64,000 nucleotides of DNA from Streptomyces lasiicapitis (lineage in GTDB: Bacteria > Actinomycetota > Actinomycetes > Streptomycetales > Streptomycetaceae), in assembly GCF_014646335.1 (NCBI RefSeq), contig NZ_BMNG01000001.1:364235-428234 (forward strand). Reading direction: 5' to 3'. Shown piece by piece: positions 18,206 to 27,398 of the stretch (within the stretch, counting starts at the first letter, position 1; every line of letters begins with the position of its first letter). A program made the translations under genes and the position numbers. The notes beneath the pieces were generated by a model. It was not told where the DNA came from, ran no database searches, and saw only the letters and a list, made by a program, of their open reading frames with translations.

Positions 18206-19127
18206 AACGGATCCTCGGGTCCAGGACCGCGTAAAGCAGGTCGACGAGCAGGCTGGCGAGGAGGTACACGAGCACCAGGACGGTCACGATGCCGACGATG
18301 ACCGCGCCCTCACGGCGGGCCAGCGAGGTGAAGAGCAGGTTGCCGACGCCCGTGACGTTGAAGATGCCCTCGGTGATGACCGCGCCACCCATCAGCGTGC
18401 CGATGTCGGTGCCCAGGTAAGTGACCACCGGAATCAGCGAGTTGCGCAGCAGGTGCCGGGTGATGATGCGCTGCTTGGGCAGCCCCTTGGCCACCGCGGT
18501 CCGGATGTAGTCCGCCTGGCGGTTCTCCGCGATGGAGGTACGGGTCAGCCGGGCGACGTACGCGAGACCGACCATGCCGAGCACCAGGGCGGGGACCACC
18601 AACTGCCCCATGTCCTCGGAGTCCTGGACCGTCGGTGTGATCCATTGCCATTCGTTGCCCATATAGAGCTGGAAGAGCAGACCGACCACGAAGATCGGCA
18701 CGGAGATCACCAGGAGCGTGAACAGCGTCACCGTGTTGTCCACGATGCGGCCGCGCCTGATGCCCGCGAAGACGCCCAGGGTGATGCCGACGACGAGCTC
18801 GAACGACCACGCCATGACGGCGAGACGCATCGAGACCGGGAAAGCCTGCGTGATCTCGTCGAGAATGGGCCGGTTGCCCGCGATGGTGTTGCCGAAGTCC
18901 CCTTGGAACAGGCCCTTCATGTAGTGCAGATACTGCTCCCACAGCGGCAGGTCCAGACCGCGGTCGTGCTTGATCTGCGCCACCTGCGCGGGGTCCGGCG
19001 GCTTGTCTCCCCACAGCGCCCGCACGGGATCGCCGGGGAGGACGTTGACCATCAGGAAGATCAGCAGGGTTGTCCCGATGAAGACCGGGATCATCTGGAG
19101 CAGTCGCCTCGCGACGTAGCGCCCCAT
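18198..19127 (-). CDS. bldKA: BldK-type oligopeptide permease (OppB-type)
   Basis: This 309-residue permease begins MGRYVARRLLQMIPVFIGTT. The ATG at 19127 is preferred to the open upstream frame (to 19163), because GGAGG lies 7 nt before it and its first residues align with the first-operon paralogue. About six helices, the coupling segment VAKGLPKQRIITRHLLRNSL and the end VLDPRIRYA are all typical. The bldKA label is by role and position. In S. coelicolor I recall the lipoprotein being the second gene, whereas here it is first, so gene lettering may not match that locus one to one. Confidence 0.85.
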   Translation of the reverse strand: MGRYVARRLLQMIPVFIGTTLLIFLMVNVLPGDPVRALWGDKPPDPAQVAQIKHDRGLDLPLWEQYLHYMKGLFQGDFGNTIAGNRPILDEITQAFPVSMRLAVMAWSFELVVGITLGVFAGIRRGRIVDNTVTLFTLLVISVPIFVVGLLFQLYMGNEWQWITPTVQDSEDMGQLVVPALVLGMVGLAYVARLTRTSIAENRQADYIRTAVAKGLPKQRIITRHLLRNSLIPVVTYLGTDIGTLMGGAVITEGIFNVTGVGNLLFTSLARREGAVIVGIVTVLVLVYLLASLLVDLLYAVLDPRIRYA

Positions 19128-19217
19128 GGTGGTGCCTCCGTCCATTGCGGAGCCGTTCCGCAAGCGACGCCCGGGGTCGCCGGGCGTCGCTTTACGGGAA
19201 CGGAACTCCGGCGACTG

Positions 19218-20840
19218 CTACTTCTCGAAGACCTGGACCTCGGAGAGGATCGGGTCACCGGCCTGGTCGAACTCGACGTTCTTCACGTTCTTCGAGTACG
19301 CGGAGTTCGTGGAGTTGTACCAGAGCGGGATGCCCGGGAAGCTGTTCTTCAGCTCCGCCTCGGCCTGGTTGTACAGGTCCGCGGACTCGTCGATGGTCTT
19401 GGCGTTGTCGGCCTTCTTGGTCAGCTCGTCGAACTTCTTGTCCGAGAAGCCGCCCTTGTTGCCGTCGACGCCGGTGCCGTAGAGGTCCGCGAGGAAGTTG
19501 CCGTTGAACGGGTAGTCGAGCACCCAGCCCGAGCGGTAGATCGACTTGACCTTCTTCTGGTCACGGATCTCCGTGTCGGCCTGGAAGTCGGTCACCGGGT
19601 CGCCGACGCACTTGACGCCGACGTTCTTCTGGATGTCGTTGCAGACAGCGGTGACCCAGCCCTTGTGCGGCTGGTCGGCGTTGTACTGGATCGAGATCTT
19701 GTTGCCCGGGACGCCGCCGCCGTCCTTGATGAGCTGCTTGGCCTTCTTGGCGTCGAACTTGCAGTACTCGCCGCAAGCGTCGGCCTTGTAGCCCTTCACG
19801 CCCCTGGCGACCCAGCCGGAGGCCGGCTTGCGGGTGCCGTAGAACGTGGTCTTGGAGATGGTCTCGCGGTCGATCGCCATCGACAGGCCCTGGATGACCT
19901 TGACGTCGATGTCCTTCCACTGCTTGGTGTAGAAGGCCGGGTTGATCGTGTTGATCGCCGAGAAGTCCGAGGTGATCGCGCGGTCACCGAAGTCGTTCTT
20001 GTAGTTGGCGAGTTCGCTGTCCGGGATCAGCGGCATCGTGTCCACGTTGTCGGACCGGAGGTCCTGGTACGCGGCGTTCGGCGTGGTGTACGCCTTGAAG
20101 TTGATGCCGCCGTTCTTCGGCTTGTCCTCGCCCTTGTAGCCGGACCACGCCGTGACCTGGATCGACTTCTTGTGGTCCCAGCTCTTGAACTTGTAGGGAC
20201 CGTTGCCGACCGGCGCCTCGCCGTACTTCTTCGGGTCCTTCAGCGCGGCCGCGGGCAGCGGGAAGAAGGGCTTGTAGACAAGCTTGTACGCGTAGTACGG
20301 GATGCCGGAGTTCAGCGTGATGGTGAAGGTGTTCTCGTCGACGACCTTCAGGCCGGACATGGTCTTCGCCTTGGCCTTCCCCTTCTCGGGGTGCACCTTG
20401 TCGTAGCCCACGATGTCGCGGTACCAGGAGCTGTTCTGCTGGCCGTTGGCCGGGTCGGCCGCCCAGTTCCAGGCGTCGACGTAGGACTTGGCGTTGACCG
20501 GCGTGTTGTCGTGGAACTTCCAGCCCGGCTTGAGCTTGACCGTCCACACCTTGTTCGCCTTGTCGGGGGTGACCGACTCGGCGTTCTCGTAGGTGATGTT
20601 GCCCTGCTTGTCGTAGTGCACAAGGCCGGTGAAGAGCGCGTCGATGACGACGCTGCCGTACGCCTCCATGGTGTTCGACGGCTGCAGGGCGTTCTGCGGC
20701 TCACCGTTGGCGTAGCTGACGATCCCCTTGGGGTCGACCTTGCCGCTGCCCTTGTCGTCGTCGCCACCACCGCAGGCGGTAGCGGTCAGCGCCACAACAC
20801 CGGCTATCGCGACCCACTTGGCGCTCTTGGCACCACGCAT
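19218..20840 (-). CDS. bldKB: BldKB-like oligopeptide-binding lipoprotein
   Basis: This 540-residue SBP family 5 lipoprotein heads the second Opp operon. The in-frame ATG at 20855 is rejected in favour of 20840: GAGGAGG lies 7 nt before 20840 and overlaps the earlier ATG. The signal peptide has an Arg/Lys start, a hydrophobic core and a lipobox ending at Cys23 (ATAC). The receptor fold starts near residue 40 with ANGEPQNALQPSNTME and ends with a conserved IPLWYNSTNSAYS-type segment. In S. coelicolor BldKB is the receptor for import of an extracellular oligopeptide needed for aerial mycelium formation; assignment here rests on sequence character and location next to typA. The twin at 10944-12575 is the alternative candidate for the same role. 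Confidence 0.85.
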   Translation of the reverse strand: MRGAKSAKWVAIAGVVALTATACGGGDDDKGSGKVDPKGIVSYANGEPQNALQPSNTMEAYGSVVIDALFTGLVHYDKQGNITYENAESVTPDKANKVWTVKLKPGWKFHDNTPVNAKSYVDAWNWAADPANGQQNSSWYRDIVGYDKVHPEKGKAKAKTMSGLKVVDENTFTITLNSGIPYYAYKLVYKPFFPLPAAALKDPKKYGEAPVGNGPYKFKSWDHKKSIQVTAWSGYKGEDKPKNGGINFKAYTTPNAAYQDLRSDNVDTMPLIPDSELANYKNDFGDRAITSDFSAINTINPAFYTKQWKDIDVKVIQGLSMAIDRETISKTTFYGTRKPASGWVARGVKGYKADACGEYCKFDAKKAKQLIKDGGGVPGNKISIQYNADQPHKGWVTAVCNDIQKNVGVKCVGDPVTDFQADTEIRDQKKVKSIYRSGWVLDYPFNGNFLADLYGTGVDGNKGGFSDKKFDELTKKADNAKTIDESADLYNQAEAELKNSFPGIPLWYNSTNSAYSKNVKNVEFDQAGDPILSEVQVFEK

Positions 20841-21247
20841 GGGGTTCCTCCTCATGAGTCCACTTGTTCACAACGAGAGGGGGTACGAGAGATCGCGCCA
20901 TCACCCCTGACGGCGTTGATCGAATACCCCAGTGTGCTCGTGAGTCGGCGCTCCCCACAGCGCGTGACCCATTGACCCGAGCTATACGCGGTCAACTATT
21001 AGCCATGAGGTACGGCCCGACCACACCCTTTTGGTCTCGGTTCAATCACACCTGGCACGTACAACTTCCAAAATCCGGACAAACCGATCCTAGATAGATG
21101 GTTGCGAAACGGACGTGTTACACATCTAACGGTCAGTGGAGTCCGTATTCCGGACAGATCGGCGCCGAAAACCGGTTGCCGCGCGGGCGTTGACTGTCCC
21201 TTGGCGCGTGTGCCGTGTGGTCACCGTATCGCCCTCCGCAACCACGA
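20841..21247. other. bldK upstream region
   Basis: About 400 bp lie upstream of the bldKB-like gene with no credible gene. The part from about 20970 to 21150 is clearly less GC-rich than its surroundings. On the minus strand it contains several TANNNT-like hexamers (for example TAGGAT near 21090), but none has a convincing -35 partner at the right distance. It should hold the bldK promoter and any developmental operators; I cannot place them reliably. Confidence 0.4.
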
Positions 21248-21291
21248 GAGGCCGGTTTCACCCACTCCGGAGAGTGGGCAAAACCGGCCTC
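21248..21291 (-). terminator. typA terminator
   Basis: A long two-part stem-loop lies here: an outer 11-bp stem (21248-21258 with 21281-21291) and an inner 7-bp stem (21261-21267 with 21272-21278). It lies 40 nt downstream of the typA stop and should insulate typA from the bldK operon. Confidence 0.75.
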
Positions 21292-21331
21292 AGGCGGTGC
21301 GTGGGCGTTTAGCCGCGCATAGCCGTGGTGC

Positions 21332-23239
21332 TTAGCCGTGCTTGGCGCGCGAAGCCGTGCGGCCGCGCTGCTTCTGGTCCAGGACGACCTTGCGGATGCG
21401 CACGGCCTCCGGGGTCACCTCGACGCACTCGTCGTCGCGGCAGAACTCCAGGGACTGCTCCAGGGAGAGCTTGCGCGGGGGCACCACGTTCTCGGTGTTG
21501 TCCGCGGAAGCCGCACGCATGTTGGTGAGCTTCTTCTCCTTGGTGATGTTCACGTCCATGTCGTCGGCGCGCGAGTTCTCGCCGACGATCATGCCCTCGT
21601 ACACCTCGGTGCCGGGCTCGGTGAACAGCACACCGCGCTCCTGGAGGTTGATCATCGCGAACGGCGTGACCGCGCCCGAGCGGTCGGCGACCAGCGAACC
21701 GTTGTTACGGGTCGTCAGCGTGCCGAACCACGGCTCGTGGCCCTCGTGGATGGAGTGGGCGATGCCCGTACCGCGGGTGTTCGTCAGGAACTCCGTACGG
21801 AAGCCGATGAGGCCGCGGGACGGGACGACGAACTCCATGCGCACCCAGCCGGAGCCGTGGTTGGACATGTTGTCCATGCGGCCCTTGCGGACGCCCATGA
21901 GCTGCGTGACGGCGCCCATGTGCTCCTCGGGCACGTCGATGGTCATGCGCTCGACCGGCTCGTGCGTCTTGCCGTCGATCTCCTGGGTGACCACCTGGGG
22001 CTTGCCGATGGTCAGCTCGAAGCCCTCACGGCGCATCTGCTCGACCAGGATGGCGAGCGCCAGCTCACCGCGGCCCTGCACCTCCCAGGCGTCGGGACGC
22101 TCGGTGTCCAGGACGCGCAGCGAGACGTTACCGATCAGCTCGCGGTCCAGACGGTCCTTGACCTGGCGGGCGGTGACCTTGCGGTCCTTGACGGCCGCCT
22201 TGGCGTCCGCGCCCTTGCCGGTGCCACCGCGGCCGACCAGCGGCGAGGTGTTCGTACCGATGGTCATGGAGATGGCCGGCTCGTCGACCGTGATCAGCGG
22301 CAGCGCGATCGGGTTCTCCGGGTCGGCCAGGGTCTCGCCGATCATGATGTCCGGGATACCCGCGACGGCGCAGATGTCGCCGGGTCCTGCGACCTCCGCG
22401 GGCTTGCGGGTGAGGGCCTCGGTCATCATCAGCTCGGTGATGCGGACGTTGGAGGTCGTGCCGTCGCGCTTGATCCACGCGACGGTCTGGCCCTTGCGCA
22501 GCTCGCCCTGCTCGACGCGGAGCAGCGCGATGCGGCCGAGGAAGTTGTCGGCGTCCAGGTTGGTGACGTGGGCCTGGAGCGGCGCGGTCTCGTCGTACTC
22601 GGGGGCCGGGACGTGCTGGAGCAGCGTGGTGAAGAACGGCTCCAGGCTGTCGCTGTCGGCCGGGACGGTGCCGTCCTCCGGCTTGGTCAGCGAGGCCACG
22701 CCGTCACGGCCGCAGGCGTAGACGATCGGGAACTCGATCTGGTCCTCGTCCGCGTCCAGGTCGAGGAAGAGGTCGTACGTCTCGTTGACGACCTCGTCGA
22801 TCCGCGAGTCGGGGCGGTCCGTCTTGTTGATGCAGAGGATGACGGGCAGTCGCTGCATCAGGGCCTTGCGCAGCACGAAGCGCGTCTGCGGGAGCGGGCC
22901 CTCGGACGCGTCGACGAGGAGGACGACCGCGTCCACCATCGACAGACCGCGCTCGACCTCGCCACCGAAGTCGGCGTGGCCGGGGGTGTCGATGATGTTG
23001 ATGGTGATGACGTCGCCGCCATCCTTGGGGTGGTACTTGACGGCCGTGTTCTTGGCCAGGATCGTGATGCCCTTCTCACGCTCCAGGTCGTTGCTGTCCA
23101 TCATGCGGTCGTCGAGGGACTCTGCGGCGTGCGCGGCGAAGGCGCCCGCCTGCTTGAGCATGGCGTCGACGATGGTCGTCTTGCCGTGGTCGACGTGGGC
23201 GACGATGGCGACGTTACGAATGTCGTGGCGCGTGGGCAT
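21332..23239 (-). CDS. typA: ribosome-associated GTPase TypA/BipA
   Basis: This is a 635-residue translational GTPase of the EF-G family that acts on ribosomes, with roles in 50S maturation and stress adaptation. The first residues, MPTRHDIRNVAIVAHVDHGK, contain the G1 loop AHVDHGKTT. The switch motif IIDTPGHADFGGEVERGL and NKTDRPD (G4) follow, then domain II, and the BipA-specific C-terminus with GRGELALAILVEQMRREGFE and RGLIGFRTEFLTNTRG. The frame extends to 23302, but the ATG at 23239 gives the family's standard beginning. The nearest purine-rich site (GGGAG) is rather far (13 nt), so initiation may be weak. Length is normal. Confidence 0.95.
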   Translation of the reverse strand: MPTRHDIRNVAIVAHVDHGKTTIVDAMLKQAGAFAAHAAESLDDRMMDSNDLEREKGITILAKNTAVKYHPKDGGDVITINIIDTPGHADFGGEVERGLSMVDAVVLLVDASEGPLPQTRFVLRKALMQRLPVILCINKTDRPDSRIDEVVNETYDLFLDLDADEDQIEFPIVYACGRDGVASLTKPEDGTVPADSDSLEPFFTTLLQHVPAPEYDETAPLQAHVTNLDADNFLGRIALLRVEQGELRKGQTVAWIKRDGTTSNVRITELMMTEALTRKPAEVAGPGDICAVAGIPDIMIGETLADPENPIALPLITVDEPAISMTIGTNTSPLVGRGGTGKGADAKAAVKDRKVTARQVKDRLDRELIGNVSLRVLDTERPDAWEVQGRGELALAILVEQMRREGFELTIGKPQVVTQEIDGKTHEPVERMTIDVPEEHMGAVTQLMGVRKGRMDNMSNHGSGWVRMEFVVPSRGLIGFRTEFLTNTRGTGIAHSIHEGHEPWFGTLTTRNNGSLVADRSGAVTPFAMINLQERGVLFTEPGTEVYEGMIVGENSRADDMDVNITKEKKLTNMRAASADNTENVVPPRKLSLEQSLEFCRDDECVEVTPEAVRIRKVVLDQKQRGRTASRAKHG

Positions 23240-23460
23240 GCGAGGTGCGCTTCTCCCGGGAGGCTTGGAGGCGACGCGTACGTCCATTTCGTACGCGTGC
23301 ACTGCCGGGCAGACGTGCCACGGCCTTACCCCATCCTACGGGTCCTCGCCGGGGGCGGCTTGTCGGGCTCCTGGGCGCCCCCGGAACGGGAGGTTCCGCC
23401 AGGCCTCGGGCACCGTGGATCGCGGCCTCCGGCCTGGCCCGTCCTCACTCGCCGGACAGA

Positions 23461-25803
23461 CTATTCCGGCTTCGGCTGCTTGCTCGCCTTCGCGCCCGGC
23501 TTCAGGAAGCCCATGTCCTGGTAGATCGGGGTCTGGAAGCCGAAGGCGCCCGCGTTGGCGAGGTTGGTGCGGGTGGCCACCAGCTGGGGGCGCTGGTAGA
23601 GGGGGATGGAGCCCGCCGCCGCCCAGATGCGGGCGTCGGCCTTCTTGACCAGGGAGCGGTTCTCGGACTCGTCCAGTTCGGCCAGGGCCTGGTCGAAGAG
23701 CTGGTCGATGTGGTCGGTGCCGACGCGGGTGTAGTTCTGCTCGACGTTCAGGGAGCCGTCCGCCGCGGGCACCGGCTTGGCGAAGATCGGGCGGGAGTCG
23801 GTGGCGGGGAAGGCGGACGCGGGCCAGGAGTACAGCGCCAGGTCGTACTGGCCGGACGCGATGTGGTCCTTGAAGTAGCTCTCGTCCGCGACCTTGGCGA
23901 TCTCCGTACGTACGCCGATGCGCTGCAGCATCCCCGAGATCCGGTCGGCGACCGCCCGCAGCGACTCCGAGCCCGCGCCGGACGGGAGCACGAAGCGCAG
24001 GGTGAGCGCCTTGCCGTCCTTGGCGAGCGGGCCCGCCGCGGCGCCCTTGGCGCTCTTTCCGCTCTTGGGGGCGGCGGTGCCCTTGGGGGCGTACGCGCCG
24101 GGGGCGCCGCCCTGGGCCTGCTTCTTGGTCTCGGCCTTCGTCTTGGGCTTTCCGCCCGGGTCCTTCTTCTGCTCCTTGTCGGCCTCGCGGCGCGTGCCGG
24201 TGCCTGCCTCGGCGGGCTTCAGGCGTGCGGCGCCCGACTTCGGGTCGTCCTCGCCGACGATGTACGTGCCGTCGTCGGAGCCGGAGTCGGAGCCAGAGCT
24301 GGACTCGGAGCCGGAGCCGGACTCGGAGCCCGAGATGTCCTCGGAGTTCTCCGTGCCCGCTTCGCCGCCCGCCGTCTCCTCCTCGTCCCCGCCCCCGCCC
24401 CCGTCCTTTGTCTTCTTCCCCCTCTTCTCTGTGAGCGCTCCGGGCGTCCAGCCCGCGTCCGCGAGCAGCGCGCGGGCCTCCGCCGTGTCCTGGTCGCCGA
24501 GCGCGCCGCTGTTGTCCGCGTACGCCTCCTGCCCGGCGAGGGCGAGATGGCTGCCGACCGGCTCGGCGGGCAGGCCAAGGGGCTTCAGAACCGTTTCCGC
24601 GAGCTTGTCGCGGTCCAGGGCGCGGGCCACGGCGCGGCGTACGCGGTCGTCGGCCAGGGGTCCCGCGGAGCCGTTGAGGGCGAGCTGGGTGTAGGCGGGT
24701 TCGAGGGACTTGCGGACGACGTAGCCGCGCAGGCCCGCCTGCTCCTCGGCGTACCGCCTGACGGCCTTGCGGGACTTCGCGCGGGCCAGCTGTTCGGTCT
24801 CCGCGGCCTCCTCGTCGGAGCCGTTCGCGAGGGCCCAGGAGCGCAGTGCCCCCGCGGGGGTGAGGCGGGCGCCGGGGCCGTGGGTGAGCGGGCCCTGGCC
24901 GCCCTTGTCGCGGGCGGCGAGCGCGATGCGTCCTGCCTCGTCGGCGTCCACGTCGGCGATGTCGACCTTGCCCGCGGCGAGGGCGGCGGCGCGCTGGTCG
25001 CGCGGTACGGAGCGCAGGACCAGCTTGTCGGCCTTGGCGGGGCTGCCCCACCAGCGGGCGCTGCGCTGGAGCGTGACCTCGCCGGCGCCGCGGTCGACGT
25101 CCTTCAGGGCGAAGGGGCCCGCGGTGACCTTGAGCTTGCCGCGCGCGCCGTCGTTGAAGGCGTCCGGGGTGCCCATGACCCCCTTCGGGTACAGCGGGGA
25201 GAACAGGGAGCGCCAGTCCGCGTACGGCTTGTCGAAGGTGACGCGCACCTCCAGGTTGTTGGCGCCGCGTTCGATCTTGGCGATGCGGTCGTAGCCCGCG
25301 TTGCGGGCCGTCCAGTACGCGCTGTCCTTTCCGGACAGGGCGCGCCACTGCGCGGCGAAGTCGTCGGCGCCGATCTCGCGTCCGTCGCTCCAGACCGCCT
25401 GCTGGTTGAGCTTGTAGAGCACCACTTGCTGCGGCTCGCGCTCGACGACCTCCGCGGACTCCAGGAAGTCGGCGTTGCGCTCGGGTCTGCCCTTGTCGTC
25501 GAGGCGGAACATCGACGGGAGCACGGCGCCGGTGACGCGGCCGGTCGCCTGGTCGGCGTCGGACTGGAACGCGTTGAACGTCTCGGGCAGGGCGTCGACC
25601 GCCCATGTCACCGTGCCCCCGTCGGCGACCGAGTCACGGGCCGCGGGCGCGATGTCCTGCGCGGCCGTGGGGGCGCCCGACTCGTCGCCCGAGCCGCACC
25701 CGGCGAGGGCGGGCAGCGCGAGGACTCCGGCGGCGAGGAACACGGCGGATCGGGCCGTGGCCGCCGGGCGGACCGGTCGCGGCCTGGCGCGGTCGTGGGG
25801 CAT
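23461..25803 (-). CDS. orphan peptide-binding lipoprotein with large low-complexity insert
   Basis: This 780-residue ABC-type substrate-binding lipoprotein (SBP family 5) has a lipobox ending at Cys36 (LAGC). The receptor fold runs from GGTVTWAVDALPETFNAFQS to about residue 460. A block of ~135 residues (about 461-597) rich in Gly, Ser, Asp, Glu and Lys interrupts it, including GSESGSGSESSSGSDSGSD. The fold resumes at LTLRFVLPSG and ends near QDMGFLKPG. Family members are usually 500-600 aa, so the excess is essentially the insert. No permease or ATPase gene is adjacent. It may serve one of the nearby Opp systems or act as a sensor; both are inference. Confidence 0.85.
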   Translation of the reverse strand: MPHDRARPRPVRPAATARSAVFLAAGVLALPALAGCGSGDESGAPTAAQDIAPAARDSVADGGTVTWAVDALPETFNAFQSDADQATGRVTGAVLPSMFRLDDKGRPERNADFLESAEVVEREPQQVVLYKLNQQAVWSDGREIGADDFAAQWRALSGKDSAYWTARNAGYDRIAKIERGANNLEVRVTFDKPYADWRSLFSPLYPKGVMGTPDAFNDGARGKLKVTAGPFALKDVDRGAGEVTLQRSARWWGSPAKADKLVLRSVPRDQRAAALAAGKVDIADVDADEAGRIALAARDKGGQGPLTHGPGARLTPAGALRSWALANGSDEEAAETEQLARAKSRKAVRRYAEEQAGLRGYVVRKSLEPAYTQLALNGSAGPLADDRVRRAVARALDRDKLAETVLKPLGLPAEPVGSHLALAGQEAYADNSGALGDQDTAEARALLADAGWTPGALTEKRGKKTKDGGGGGDEEETAGGEAGTENSEDISGSESGSGSESSSGSDSGSDDGTYIVGEDDPKSGAARLKPAEAGTGTRREADKEQKKDPGGKPKTKAETKKQAQGGAPGAYAPKGTAAPKSGKSAKGAAAGPLAKDGKALTLRFVLPSGAGSESLRAVADRISGMLQRIGVRTEIAKVADESYFKDHIASGQYDLALYSWPASAFPATDSRPIFAKPVPAADGSLNVEQNYTRVGTDHIDQLFDQALAELDESENRSLVKKADARIWAAAGSIPLYQRPQLVATRTNLANAGAFGFQTPIYQDMGFLKPGAKASKQPKPE

Positions 25804-26182
25804 GACGGGTACCTCCGGGCGTTGCGCTCTGTACGTGTTCGCTCACGTATGGCGGTATTACGGGGGAAATATGGAGTTGATCACACCTATCGCACCCACT
25901 GAAGGCGACGGGACGCTGCGCTGGGCGTAGACACGGCGAGGCGCCCCGGGAAGCCACCCGTGCGGCTCAACGGGCCCCGGGGCACCGTGGCCCCCGGGGT
26001 GCCCCGCGCCGAGCGCACCCCTGATCGCGCTGCGCGCTCGCCCTCAAACGCCGGACGGGCCTTCTCGCCCCGCCCCCCGGAGGGAGTGAATCCGCGCAAA
26101 CGGCTTCCCAATTCGGGATGTGACGCGCGACACTCGCAGGCGCATGAGCGTTGCCGCCGCACCCGTGAAGTGAGGGCAAGTC
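25804..26182. other. intergenic region with repeat core and hairpin
   Basis: This 379-bp gap separates divergent genes. It holds an 8-bp stem GGGGCACC/GGTGCCCC (25979-26005) with an 11-nt loop, and at 26042-26060 the exact reverse complement of the 19-bp core of the element at 6730-6907, with flanking similarity. No gene is supported. Confidence 0.5.
26042..26060 (-). repeat. second copy of dispersed repeat core
   Basis: CCTCAAACGCCGGACGGGC is the perfect reverse complement of 6805-6823. Similarity continues for roughly 20 bp on the lower-coordinate side. Confidence 0.7.
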
Positions 26183-26500
26183 ATGGCTCTGCAAGATGAT
26201 CTGACGGCCATTCAGCGCTGCGTGGACGATCTGGTCCGCACCGTGGACAGGGTCGAGCAGCGGGCCGGCGCGGAACTGGCGGGCGTCGACTTCCGCCGGG
26301 TCCGCATGGACACCGACCACCTGCGCGAGAGCGTCGCCCTGCTGCGCGCGACCGCGGCCTCCGCGGCACCACAAGACCCACCCGCACCCCCGAAGCCCCG
26401 CCCCGAGCTGGTCACCATCCCGGACACGCCGTACGACGCGTCCCTGTGGACCGACTCGGACGACGAGGGCCTGGGCGCCCGCGACCGCCGCGCGCCCTAG
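26183..26500 (+). CDS. conserved hypothetical protein upstream of sdh
   Basis: This 105-residue soluble protein has an amphipathic helical N-terminal half (LTAIQRCVDDLVRTVDRVEQ), with a likely helical DFRRVRMDTDHLRESVALLR. A Pro-rich linker and an acidic C-terminus (DTPYDASLWTDSDDEG) follow. GAGGG precedes the ATG at a usable distance. It is followed after 45 nt by sdhC and may share its transcript. No function is recognised. Confidence 0.65.
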   Translation: MALQDDLTAIQRCVDDLVRTVDRVEQRAGAELAGVDFRRVRMDTDHLRESVALLRATAASAAPQDPPAPPKPRPELVTIPDTPYDASLWTDSDDEGLGARDRRAP

Positions 26501-26545
26501 CGGCTCCCGCCGCAATCCACCCGTCGACGAAGGAGTGGAGCCTCG

Positions 26546-27379
26546 TTGGCCACTGGCACGGAACCTCATCTGAAGAAGGGCACGGCCCCCGGCGGCGTAC
26601 GGCACGGCACGCGCGCCGCCATCACCGCTGCCCATTTGCGGACGGACCGCTGGTGGCTGCAGCCCGCCGCGACCGCCGCCGGACTGTTCGCCTTCGTCGT
26701 GTACTCGACGTGGCGGGCGTTCGCGAACGCCGACTACTACGAGGCGCCCTACGTCTCGCCGTTCTACTCGCCGTGCATCGCGGACAACTGCGAGCCGATG
26801 AAGAACGGGCCCAACTGGGAGATCTTCGGGAGCTGGTGGGGGCTTTCCCCGGCGCTGCTCATCCTGATCTTCCCGCTGGGATTCCGCCTCACCTGCTACT
26901 ACTACCGCAAGGCCTACTACCGCGGATTCTGGGCGTCACCGCCCGCCTGCGCGGTCGCGGAGCCGCACGCGAAGTACACGGGCGAAACGCGTTTCCCGTT
27001 GATCCTGCAGAACATCCACCGGTACTTCTTCTACGCGGCGGTGCCGGTCGCGGGCATTCTCACGTACGACACCGTCCTCTCCTTCCGCAACGAGGACTAC
27101 GAGTGGGGACACATGGGGCTCGGCACCCTCGTGTTCCTCGTGAACATCACGCTGATCTGGGCGTACACGCTGTCCTGCCACTCGTGCCGGCACATCGTCG
27201 GCGGCAAGCTCAAGCATTTCTCCAAGCATCCGGTGCGCTATCGGATGTGGCGCTGGGTCGGCTGGCTGAACGGTCGTCACATGCTGCTCGCCTGGGCGTC
27301 GTTGATCAGCGTCGCCGTCGCGGACTTCTATGTGTATCTGATCGCTTCGGGCGCCTTCGACGATCCGACCCTCTTCTAG
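26546..27379 (+). CDS. sdhC: succinate dehydrogenase membrane subunit (actinobacterial Sdh1 type)
   Basis: This 277-residue integral membrane protein has about five hydrophobic segments. It is longer than the classical ~130-aa SdhC, but it matches the large single membrane subunit found in the actinobacterial Sdh1-type complex (gene order C-A-B). It anchors SdhA and SdhB to the membrane and passes electrons to the quinone pool. Several His residues lie in or near helices (NIHRYFFY, WGHMGLG, CHSCRHIVGG, GRHMLLAW) and are candidate haem or quinone ligands. Cys residues occur in YSPCIADNCEP and SCHSCRH. The TTG start at 26546 follows GAAGGAGTGGAG. Confidence 0.85.
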   Translation: MATGTEPHLKKGTAPGGVRHGTRAAITAAHLRTDRWWLQPAATAAGLFAFVVYSTWRAFANADYYEAPYVSPFYSPCIADNCEPMKNGPNWEIFGSWWGLSPALLILIFPLGFRLTCYYYRKAYYRGFWASPPACAVAEPHAKYTGETRFPLILQNIHRYFFYAAVPVAGILTYDTVLSFRNEDYEWGHMGLGTLVFLVNITLIWAYTLSCHSCRHIVGGKLKHFSKHPVRYRMWRWVGWLNGRHMLLAWASLISVAVADFYVYLIASGAFDDPTLF

Positions 27380-27398
27380 TGAACAAAGGGTGCTTCTG

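Noticed and set aside
17943-20975. 1010-codon open frame on the plus strand
   Set aside because: It mirrors the bldK permease and receptor genes. High third-position GC keeps the antisense frame open; the translation is low-complexity Val/Leu/Asp/Arg with no domain.
21338-23524. 728-codon open frame antisense to typA
   Set aside because: typA is unmistakable on the other strand; this frame is a GC-driven shadow.
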